5,328 nucleotides of DNA from assembly GCA_903930725.1 (NCBI GenBank), contig CAIYZW010000125.1, forward strand, positions 1 to 5,328, read 5' to 3'. Made by a program: the position numbers and the translations under genes. Below the pieces are notes generated by a model that was given only the letters and a program-made list of their open reading frames with translations, ran no database searches and was not told the origin of the DNA. Position 1 is the first letter of the stretch; each line of letters begins with the position of its first letter. This DNA is from an uncultured Bacteroidota bacterium. Lineage in GTDB: Bacteria; Bacteroidota; Bacteroidia; Bacteroidales; 4484-276. Shown piece by piece: positions 1-5,328 of the stretch.

Positions 1-1407
1 ACCGAATTGAAGTACAAAGTAAGAGACTTATCGCTGGCCGAATGGGGCCGCAAAGAAATTGATATTGCCGAGAAAGAAATGCCCGGTTTGATGGCTATCC
101 GCAAAAAATTTGCTACCGAAAAACCATTAAAAGATGTTCGGGTAACGGGTTCGCTGCACATGACCATCCAAACTGCCGTTTTAATCGAAACATTAACCGA
201 GCTTGGCGCCGATGTACGATGGGCAAGTTGCAATATTTTTTCGACACAGGACCATGCAGCCGCTGCAATTGCCGAAGCCGGAATTCCGGTTTTTGCATGG
301 AAAGGCGAGAGCCTCGAAGAATATTGGTGGTGCACCTATCAGGCATTGTCGTTTCCGGGCGGCAAAGGCCCGCAATTAATTGTTGACGATGGTGGCGATG
401 CCACGCTGCTTATTCATAAAGGTTTTGCTGCCGAAAAAAATCCGGAATTACTCAATGAAAAAGCAAGCAACGCCGAGGAGCAGGTAATTATGGAACTACT
501 TCAGAATGTTTTTGTCGAAGATAATCAAAAATGGCATCGTACCGTGAAAGACTGGAAAGGTGTTTCGGAAGAAACAACTACCGGTGTTCACAGGCTTTAT
601 CAGATGAAAGAAAAAGGCGAATTACTTGTTCCCGCCATCAATGTTAACGATTCGGTTACAAAATCAAAATTCGACAATCTTTATGGCTGCCGCGAATCGC
701 TCGCCGACGGCATAAAACGCGCTACCGACGTGATGATTGCCGGAAAAGTAGTTGTTGTTCTTGGCTATGGCGACGTTGGCAAAGGCTCGGCAAAGTCAAT
801 GAAGGCTTATGGTTCGCGGGTTATCATTACCGAAATAGATCCAATTTGTGCCTTACAGGCAGCCATGGAAGGTTTCGAGGTTACAACCATCGAAAATGCG
901 TTAAAAGAAGGTCAGATTTTTGTTACCACCACCGGAAACAAGGATGTTATAACACTGGAACACATGAAGCAAATGAAAGATGAAGCCATCGTTTGCAATA
1001 TCGGCCATTTTGATAACGAAATCCAGGTTCATAAACTTGAGAATACGCCAGGAATTACCAAACTTACCATCAAGCCACAGGTTGACAGATATCGTTTTGA
1101 AGATGGTCACTCCATTTATCTTTTGGCCGAAGGGCGTCTTGTAAACCTGGGTTGTGCTACTGGCCATCCTTCGTTTGTGATGAGCAACTCCTTCACCAAC
1201 CAAACCCTTGCACAGATTGACTTGTGGAAGAACCGAGATAATTACGGAATTGATGTTTACCGTCTTCCAAAATATCTCGACGAAGAAGTTGCACGTTTGC
1301 ATCTTGCACAATTAGGTGTAAAACTTACAATACTTACAAAGGAGCAGTCGGAATATCTCGGTGTTTCGGTTGATGGGCCTTACAAACCCGACCATTACAG
1401 GTATTAA
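1..1407 (+). CDS. ahcY: S-adenosylhomocysteine hydrolase, N-terminus cut by window edge
   Basis: Cytosolic NAD-dependent enzyme that reversibly splits S-adenosyl-L-homocysteine into adenosine and homocysteine, removing the product inhibitor of methyltransferases and feeding methionine regeneration. The frame is open from base 1 and 468 residues are visible. Family signatures, numbered from base 1: the substrate-binding stretch around HMTIQTAVLIETL (53-65), DDGGD (129-133), EETTTG (190-195), the NDSVTKSKFDNLYGC block with K221, D225 and C230 (matching human K186, D190 and C195), the NAD-binding GYGDVGKG (255-262), CNIGHFDNE, and the invariant C-terminus KPDHYRY. The insert after DDGGD that bacterial and plant enzymes carry is present. 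A TTG at base 7 could be read as a start, but TEL before it resembles the usual N-terminus of Bacteroidota homologues, so the true start is probably a few codons upstream. It ends before a bidirectional terminator; no motif is missing. Identification is essentially certain. Confidence 0.97.
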   Translation, partial: TELKYKVRDLSLAEWGRKEIDIAEKEMPGLMAIRKKFATEKPLKDVRVTGSLHMTIQTAVLIETLTELGADVRWASCNIFSTQDHAAAAIAEAGIPVFAWKGESLEEYWWCTYQALSFPGGKGPQLIVDDGGDATLLIHKGFAAEKNPELLNEKASNAEEQVIMELLQNVFVEDNQKWHRTVKDWKGVSEETTTGVHRLYQMKEKGELLVPAINVNDSVTKSKFDNLYGCRESLADGIKRATDVMIAGKVVVVLGYGDVGKGSAKSMKAYGSRVIITEIDPICALQAAMEGFEVTTIENALKEGQIFVTTTGNKDVITLEHMKQMKDEAIVCNIGHFDNEIQVHKLENTPGITKLTIKPQVDRYRFEDGHSIYLLAEGRLVNLGCATGHPSFVMSNSFTNQTLAQIDLWKNRDNYGIDVYRLPKYLDEEVARLHLAQLGVKLTILTKEQSEYLGVSVDGPYKPDHYRY

Positions 1408-1426
1408 GATATTCTTAATAAAAACG

Positions 1427-1457
1427 AAAAGGCACCGGAAAATCTGGTGCCTTTTTT
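1427..1457. terminator. bidirectional rho-independent terminator between convergent genes
   Basis: A stem pairs AAAAGGCACCGGA (1427-1439) with TCTGGTGCCTTTT (1443-1455), 13 pairs including one G-T wobble, around a three-base AAA loop. A run of T (1452-1457) follows on the plus strand. The A-rich 1421-1430 gives a T-run interrupted by CG on the minus strand. It lies 20 bases after the ahcY stop and 24 bases beyond the stop of the minus-strand gene ending at 1481, so it can end both transcripts. The structure was read directly from the sequence; bidirectional use is inferred from its symmetry and position. Confidence 0.88.
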
Positions 1458-1480
1458 ATTAGAATTGTTTTTATTTTGAA

Positions 1481-1951
1481 CTAATTGTAGATGTGTAAAA
1501 TATCGCCATCGTAATTTGTGCGGTACTGAAGTAGCGCGTACTTTGCAGGTCCTTCAACTATCGAACCATCCAAAATGAGATACCGTGTGCCCGAGCAGGT
1601 ATCTTTTACAATAATCCCCGATTCCTCAACAATTACTTTTGCACATTTCTCGACTGGGGAATAAACACAGCAACTGTCGGGTTTGTAGGTTGGTGTGCGT
1701 TCGTAAGCTTTAAATTCGTCGGTTGATAAACGATAAACCAAAATCCCGCGGCTTAAAGTGCCACCAGTTAAATAAACCCAGCCCCCAACAGTGTTTAGTT
1801 GAATATATTCGGTGGAATTTGGCCTGATGAAAATATTGGTGTAGCCAAGCTGAATGGGTGCATCATTGTTTTTATCGCACGAAATCATAATAATGCCGGC
1901 CATTAAAACAACTAAAAATATTACAACCGCCGGATTCGTTTTGTGTTTCAT
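1481..1951 (-). CDS. Rieske-like lipoprotein lacking canonical iron-sulfur ligands
   Basis: Predicted 156-residue lipoprotein. Start chosen at the ATG at 1951 because it gives a classical lipoprotein signal: basic MKHKTN, hydrophobic core (about 8-24) and lipobox MISC with Cys25. The longer reading from 2020 adds 23 residues before the signal and would overlap the divergent gene. The mature part resembles the Rieske-fold lipoproteins common in Bacteroidota: beta-rich VGGWVYLTGG (55-64), GILVYRLS (69-76), FKAYERTPTYKP (80-91), then GTRYLILDGSIVEGPA (121-136), which parallels the GSRF...G...GPA segment after the second cluster-binding loop, and the ending LQYRTNYDGDILHIYN. The C-x-H site reads P87-T88-Y89 and the C-x-x-H site reads D117-T-C119-S120, so the normal Cys and His ligands are absent; the only histidines are H3 and H153. 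Cys94, Cys95, Cys103 and Cys119 remain. It is therefore probably not a standard [2Fe-2S] protein; a structural or disulfide-bonded role is possible. The fold assignment is by recalled family pattern, not a search. Confidence 0.75.
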   Translation of the reverse strand: MKHKTNPAVVIFLVVLMAGIIMISCDKNNDAPIQLGYTNIFIRPNSTEYIQLNTVGGWVYLTGGTLSRGILVYRLSTDEFKAYERTPTYKPDSCCVYSPVEKCAKVIVEESGIIVKDTCSGTRYLILDGSIVEGPAKYALLQYRTNYDGDILHIYN

Positions 1952-2000
1952 AAAATCAAATTTAAGCTTCAAACGTTGGGTAACCATTAATATTTTTTTG
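1952..2000. promoter_or_regulatory. divergent promoter spacer between two lipoprotein genes
   Basis: These 49 AT-rich bases separate the start codons of two divergently transcribed lipoprotein genes and should carry the start signals of both, unless promoters reach into the coding regions. On the minus strand, TAAATTTG (1964-1957) matches the Bacteroidota -7 consensus TAnnTTTG, but it lies only five bases before the ATG and no good -33 TTTG stands about 20 bases upstream, so the match may be chance. On the plus strand a T7 run followed by G abuts the ATG at 2001 and no TAnnTTTG is seen. Neither start has a Shine-Dalgarno sequence, as is usual in this phylum. Confidence 0.4.
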
Positions 2001-2291
2001 ATGAAGATTTCCAGGGTCACAGGTCATATTTTATTTGCAGTTATGATTTTTGCTGGTGTTTTAATACTTCCGGGATGTGCAAATCACGCCGCACAAAAGG
2101 TGAGGCAAACCGAAAGGCAGGCGGAAAAGGAGAAAAAGAAAAAAGAAAAAGAATTCCAAAATCTAAAAAAGCAACATTACAATATGCAAACCGACGAAAC
2201 CAAAAAGCGCATGAAAGCATCTCAAAAACGTTCAAAAAAGTATCATAATCAAAGAGTTAATAAATCGTTTTGGGATAAGCTTTTTGATTAA
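2001..2291 (+). CDS. small lysine-rich lipoprotein of unknown function
   Basis: A 96-residue protein I cannot assign to a named family. The ATG at 2001 is chosen because it opens a lipoprotein signal peptide: MKISR, a hydrophobic stretch (about 8-23) and lipobox LPGC with Cys26. The frame runs upstream to 1854, but that part lies antisense to the neighbouring lipoprotein gene and would bury the signal. The mature 70 residues are dominated by Lys, Glu, Gln and Arg, with a run of mixed charge (EKEKKKKEKE, about 41-50) that could form a helix or coiled coil. They end in an aromatic patch, KSFWDKLFD. The proline-free charged helix with a terminal W/F patch suggests an envelope-anchored peptide lying along a membrane or binding a polyanion, but this is inference only. 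It starts 49 bases from the divergent Rieske-like gene and stops 116 bases before the kinase gene. Real-gene status is supported by the lipobox and correct signal architecture. Confidence 0.75.
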   Translation: MKISRVTGHILFAVMIFAGVLILPGCANHAAQKVRQTERQAEKEKKKKEKEFQNLKKQHYNMQTDETKKRMKASQKRSKKYHNQRVNKSFWDKLFD

Positions 2292-2337
2292 TAATTGATG
2301 CCGGATTGCAGATTTTATTAATTTTACTTTCTTTTGA

Positions 2338-2365
2338 TGGGTCATGGATTTTTTTTCCAGACCCA
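2338..2365. other. hairpin with T-rich loop upstream of the sensor kinase
   Basis: TGGGTC (2338-2343) pairs with GACCCA (2360-2365), and TGGA (2345-2348) pairs with TCCA (2356-2359). That makes ten pairs interrupted only by a bulged A2344, with seven T residues in the loop. It sits 46 bases after the small lipoprotein stop and 43 bases before the kinase start. The base after the stem is GGTTTT rather than a clean T-run, so it is a poor textbook terminator on the plus strand. It could be a weak terminator for the lipoprotein transcript or a structure in the kinase leader. The rest of the 116-base spacer is AT-rich with nothing else clear. Confidence 0.5.
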
Positions 2366-2396
2366 GGTTTTAAATCGTCAAATCTTAACCTAAATA

Positions 2397-2404
2397 TAAC
2401 TTTC
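2397..2404 (+). promoter_or_regulatory. possible -7 element for the kinase gene
   Basis: TAACTTTC differs from the Bacteroidota -7 consensus TAnnTTTG at the last base only. It lies three bases before the ATG at 2408, which would imply an almost leaderless transcript, and no convincing TTTG stands at the -33 position. This is a weak candidate, listed because no better one is visible in the spacer. Confidence 0.2.
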
Positions 2405-2407
2405 CGG

Positions 2408-5287
2408 ATGATTCGTTTTTATAAATATTTGCCTGCCCTTTTCATCATAATGCTTGGTTTTAATAATTTGGATGAAATTCTGGCACAAAACGGGAATGAC
2501 TTTGTTTTTGAAAGAATAACTTCCGAAAATATCATCCTTCAAAAAGGGCTCTCACAAAATACAATTTATTGCCTGATGGAAGACCGGCAGGGCTACATGT
2601 GGTTTGGTACCTGGGATGGATTGAATAAATATGATGGTTACAACTTTACAATTTACAACAAGCAAAACGGCCTTTCCAACGAAACCATTAATGCAATTCT
2701 GGAGGATGAATTGGGAAGAATCTGGATTGGTACCGAAAACGGGCTTAATTGCCTCAACCGGAAAACCGGAAAAATTACTGTTTATAAATCAATTGCGGCG
2801 GATAGCACAACACTTTCGGGCAACTGGATTAACCATTTGTATCAGGATAAACCCGGGCAATTAATAATTTGTACAACACACGGAATAAATACTTTCGATT
2901 TTAATTCGGGGACAATAAAAAGGTATCAAAATGGGGAGAGAGGCATCCGAAATCTGAGAAGCAACTGGATAAACTATATTTTCTGCGACAGCGAAGGAAA
3001 ATATTGGGCTGGTTCTAATTTTGGGCTGGTACGTTACGACCCAATAACGCACGAAAACATACGGTTTCTTAACAGGCCCGGTGACTATGAAAGCCTTAGC
3101 AGCAATGTGGTTAATGTAATTTTTGAAGATAAAAATCATCAGATTTGGGTTGGAACTGATAATGGTCTGAATCTGATTGATGAAAATGAAGGAAAATTTA
3201 AAGTTTATGCCACCAACCCTGAAAACCCCGGGACGCTTGGTAATAGTAATATCAGGGATATTTTTGAAGACAGCCAGGGTAATTTTTGGATTGCTACCGA
3301 TGGAGGTGGATTAAATATCCTTGATAGGAAAACGGATAAATTTTCACGGATCGAAAACCAGCCAAAAAATCCAAATAGCCTTGGCAACAACCGTGTTTAT
3401 AGTATTTGCGAAGACCGTGATGGTAATTTATGGTTTGGAACTTTTAAAGGCGTTAGCAAAATCGAAAAGCATACAAACAAATTCAACCTTTTTACCCACG
3501 AACCTGATAATCCAAACAGTATCGTTGATAACTATATCTGGACCTTTTGCGAGGTAGAACCTAACGTTTTTTGGATTGGCACAGATGACGGCATCAGCAT
3601 TTTCGATAAAAGACTGAGCAGTTTTAATTTTATCAAAAGAAATCCAAACAGCAAAAACACATTATCATCTTCCCGCGTCAGGTGTATCCTGAAAGATTCA
3701 TCAGGAGATTTCTGGATTGGTTTACGAGATGCTGGTCTGGATAAGTTTGAACCATCCAAAGGAAAGTACACCAATTTTAAACCCTCCATTCAGGACATTA
3801 ACTCCATTTGCGACCTTTATGTCACTACACTTTTCGAAGATAGCCATGGTTTGATCTGGGCCGGAACCAACAACGGAATTAATTTGATTAATCCACAAAC
3901 CAATCAAATACGGGCTTTTCATCAACTCCCCGGCGATTCATCATCAACCCATAATAATTCGGTTTACGGCATTGCCGAAGATAAAAATGGTACAATCTGG
4001 CTGGCAACCGGCAGAGGTCTGTGCAAATACAACCGCGATAATGATACTTTTTCAGTGTTTTTAAACAAATCGCAGGGTGAAACCAATACAATTTCGGATA
4101 AATTATTTTGCGTTTTCATTGATAGCAAGCAGGATATCTGGATCGGAACACGCGGTGGTGGCATCGAAAAATTCAACCAGCTCGATAGTAGCTTTACTTC
4201 TTTCACCACAGATGATGGGCTTCCTAACAATGTTGTTTATGGAATCTTAGAAGACGAACAGCAAAATCTCTGGCTCAGCACAAACTGGGGCTTGTCGAGA
4301 TTTAACCGCAACGATAATACCTTTATTAATTACGATGTTACCGATGGAATTCAAAGTAATGAATTCAATTCGGGGGCTTTCTTAAAAAGTAAAGATGGAG
4401 AAATGTTTTTTGGAGGTATGAGGGGTTTTAATTCTTTTTTCCCGAAAGACATTAAAAGCAATACTGCAAAACCCGAAATCGCAATAACGGCCTTTAAGAA
4501 ATTTAATTTGATCCAGCCTGGTGAGTTACACAATGGCGACACCATCATTCTGGGCTATGATGAGAACTTTTTCTCGTTCGGGTTTTCGGCACTCGACTTT
4601 ACAAACCCCACAAAAAACAGGTATTCGTACAAACTCGATAATTACAACGACCAATGGACAAATGTTGATGGCCAGCGGCACTTTGCCGAATACACCAAGG
4701 TTAGCCCGGGAACTTATACTTTCAGGGTGGTTGGTTCCAATAATAATGGTGTTTGGAATAATGAAGGTGTTGCCATTACGATAATCATTACCCCCCCCTG
4801 GTTCGGCACCTGGTTTTTTAGAATTGGCACCTTAATATTATTGTTGGTAGCAATTTATTTATCAGTTTTTTTTAGGATCAAAAACATCAGGAAAAAACAT
4901 GCTGTTGACAAAAAAATGCTTCAAATCGAAAAGCAACTTTTCGAAATTCAGCAAAAAGCACTCAGGTTGCAGATGAATCCACACTTTATCTTTAACTCTC
5001 TCAATTCGATACAGAGTTTTGTCCTGTCGAAGGATATTGATTTGGCGGTGAATTATCTTGGCCGGTTTTCTCATTTGATGCGGCTTATCTTAAACAATTC
5101 AGCCGAATCAATTATCCCGCTTGCCGATGAACTCAAGGCCGTAAAATATTATCTCGAAATCGAAAAGCTCCGATTTGACGATAAATTCTCTTACACCATA
5201 ATTATTGATCCACAAATAGATGAAGAATTTACCGGGATTCCACCAATGATAATTCAGCCCTACATCGAAAATGCAATCACTTCGTAA
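2408..5287 (+). CDS. double-propeller LytS-type sensor histidine kinase, C-terminus truncated
   Basis: Membrane sensor kinase of a two-component system, 959 residues to the stop. The start at 2408 gives a signal peptide (MIRFYKY, hydrophobic core, likely cut at ILA-Q near residue 26); the frame extends to 2306 but without a signal there. Domains: fourteen Reg_prop blades (about 47-679), forming two seven-bladed periplasmic propellers; a Y_Y_Y immunoglobulin-like domain (about 725-796, with YKLDNYNDQW and SPGTYTFRVVGSN); one membrane helix (about 801-823); a coiled-coil linker (about 830-853); then a LytS/YehU-type His_kinase domain with NPHFIFNSLNSI and phosphoacceptor His859, followed by IPPMIIQPYIENA (944-956). 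Such kinases normally phosphorylate a LytTR-type response regulator, usually encoded next door, but the window ends first. It is not a hybrid HTCS: no receiver or AraC domain is present. The family N-box continues ENAIxHG with roughly 100 further residues carrying the G boxes. Here it reads ENAITS and stops, so ATP binding should be lost as written. The ligand is unknown; glycans are typical for related sensors. Confidence 0.92.
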   Translation: MIRFYKYLPALFIIMLGFNNLDEILAQNGNDFVFERITSENIILQKGLSQNTIYCLMEDRQGYMWFGTWDGLNKYDGYNFTIYNKQNGLSNETINAILEDELGRIWIGTENGLNCLNRKTGKITVYKSIAADSTTLSGNWINHLYQDKPGQLIICTTHGINTFDFNSGTIKRYQNGERGIRNLRSNWINYIFCDSEGKYWAGSNFGLVRYDPITHENIRFLNRPGDYESLSSNVVNVIFEDKNHQIWVGTDNGLNLIDENEGKFKVYATNPENPGTLGNSNIRDIFEDSQGNFWIATDGGGLNILDRKTDKFSRIENQPKNPNSLGNNRVYSICEDRDGNLWFGTFKGVSKIEKHTNKFNLFTHEPDNPNSIVDNYIWTFCEVEPNVFWIGTDDGISIFDKRLSSFNFIKRNPNSKNTLSSSRVRCILKDSSGDFWIGLRDAGLDKFEPSKGKYTNFKPSIQDINSICDLYVTTLFEDSHGLIWAGTNNGINLINPQTNQIRAFHQLPGDSSSTHNNSVYGIAEDKNGTIWLATGRGLCKYNRDNDTFSVFLNKSQGETNTISDKLFCVFIDSKQDIWIGTRGGGIEKFNQLDSSFTSFTTDDGLPNNVVYGILEDEQQNLWLSTNWGLSRFNRNDNTFINYDVTDGIQSNEFNSGAFLKSKDGEMFFGGMRGFNSFFPKDIKSNTAKPEIAITAFKKFNLIQPGELHNGDTIILGYDENFFSFGFSALDFTNPTKNRYSYKLDNYNDQWTNVDGQRHFAEYTKVSPGTYTFRVVGSNNNGVWNNEGVAITIIITPPWFGTWFFRIGTLILLLVAIYLSVFFRIKNIRKKHAVDKKMLQIEKQLFEIQQKALRLQMNPHFIFNSLNSIQSFVLSKDIDLAVNYLGRFSHLMRLILNNSAESIIPLADELKAVKYYLEIEKLRFDDKFSYTIIIDPQIDEEFTGIPPMIIQPYIENAITS
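2546..4444 (+). repeat. fourteen Reg_prop beta-propeller blade repeats in the kinase
   Basis: Degenerate protein-level tandem repeat with a period of about 41 to 48 residues. The consensus is L-S/N-x-N-x-V/I, then a D-x-x-G turn, then a hydrophobic-W-x-G/A-T-x-x-GL core and an F-x-x-Y/F end. Blades start near residues 47, 88, 136, 183, 230, 277, 325, 372, 419, 467, 514, 562, 604 and 647 of the kinase. Fourteen blades fit two propellers of seven, as in known Bacteroidetes propeller sensors. Blade 3 (136-182) lacks the core Trp, reading QLIICTTHG, and blade 14 has MFFGG in its place. The repeats are too diverged at DNA level to recombine easily. Confidence 0.88.
4791..4798 (+). repeat. C8 homopolymer tract inside the kinase gene
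   Basis: Eight consecutive C residues encode part of the ITPPW motif at the end of the Y_Y_Y domain, directly before the membrane helix. In an AT-rich gene this is the only C run of this length I see. Loss or gain of one base would shift the frame and remove the membrane helix and kinase domain, leaving only the secreted propellers. Whether it varies cannot be seen from one sequence; the PPW motif itself is common in the family, so codon choice alone could explain the run. Confidence 0.6.
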
Positions 5288-5328
5288 AAAACCATTGTTC
5301 AGAATTGTCACATCTGCATCGTAACGAT
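5280..5328. other. tail that does not continue the kinase gene; possible junction
   Basis: After the codons for ENAI the sequence no longer resembles the kinase family. The kinase frame reaches TAA at 5285-5287. A second frame can be read from an ATG at 5271 but stops at 5319-5321. The third frame stays open to the edge without giving the expected HG and G-box motifs. The last 11 bases, ATCGT-A-ACGAT (5318-5328), form a perfect inverted repeat around a central A. This could be the edge of an insertion, a rearrangement or an assembly end. No gene can be assigned here. Confidence 0.4.

Noticed and set aside
7..9. TTG as the start codon of ahcY
   Set aside because: The frame stays open to base 1 with residues typical of the family N-terminus before it, so the gene more likely begins upstream of the window.
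901..1311. 136-codon minus-strand open frame antisense to ahcY
   Set aside because: It lies wholly inside the well-conserved ahcY coding region, has no recognisable domain, and its openness follows from ahcY codon use.
1408..1426. Near-palindrome around TAAGATATTCTTA just after the ahcY stop
   Set aside because: It is short, AT-only in its core and weaker than the adjacent terminator hairpin; no separate role can be supported.
1854..2000. Upstream extension of the small lipoprotein frame
   Set aside because: It is antisense to the neighbouring gene and would hide the lipoprotein signal that begins at 2001.
1952..2020. 23-residue N-terminal extension of the Rieske-like lipoprotein
   Set aside because: It would place a charged segment before the signal peptide and overlap the start of the divergent lipoprotein gene.
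2306..2407. 34-residue upstream extension of the kinase frame
   Set aside because: It runs through the hairpin and an AT-rich spacer, and the signal peptide begins only at the ATG at 2408.
2861..5311. Several minus-strand and alternative-frame open frames of 60 to 92 codons within the kinase gene
   Set aside because: They are shadows of the repetitive propeller and kinase coding sequence, with no domain or start signal of their own.
5271..5321. Short frame starting at ATG 5271, overlapping the kinase end
   Set aside because: It is only 16 codons, its start lies within the conserved N-box codons, and it has no recognisable product.

Overview
The window reads as chromosomal DNA from a member of the Bacteroidota, probably a free-living or marine relative of the Bacteroidales/Marinilabiliales. 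The phylum call rests on three things: the double-propeller LytS-type sensor kinase, the two small lipoproteins (one related to Rieske proteins) and the absence of Shine-Dalgarno sequences before any start. The order is a guess from protein flavour. No RNA gene, CRISPR array or recognisable transposase gene is visible, and no gap between genes exceeds about 120 bases.

Layout, left to right. (1) 1-1407, plus strand: S-adenosylhomocysteine hydrolase (ahcY), complete at its C-terminus but cut by the left edge by what is probably only a few codons. (2) 1427-1457: a strong hairpin with a T-run on both sides, serving as a shared terminator between ahcY and the convergent gene. (3) 1481-1951, minus strand: a 156-residue lipoprotein that looks like a Rieske-fold protein that has lost all four canonical iron-sulfur ligands. 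(4) A 49-base divergent spacer. (5) 2001-2291, plus strand: a 96-residue, very lysine-rich small lipoprotein of unknown function. (6) A 116-base spacer with a 10-bp hairpin carrying a T-rich loop. (7) 2408-5287, plus strand: a 959-residue periplasmic-sensing histidine kinase with signal peptide, fourteen Reg_prop blades (two seven-bladed propellers), Y_Y_Y domain, one membrane helix and a LytS-type phosphoacceptor domain. Its reading frame stops inside the N-box of the ATPase domain. (8) 5288-5328: 41 bases that do not continue the kinase in any frame.

The genes do not form one pathway. ahcY is a housekeeping gene of the methyl cycle and is isolated by its terminator. The two lipoprotein genes are transcribed divergently from each other, and the kinase probably has its own signals after the 2338-2365 hairpin. 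The observations most worth following are the abrupt loss of the kinase ATP-binding region at the right edge, the ligand-less Rieske-like lipoprotein, and the C8 tract in the kinase gene just before its membrane helix. Nothing here amounts to a clear undescribed system.
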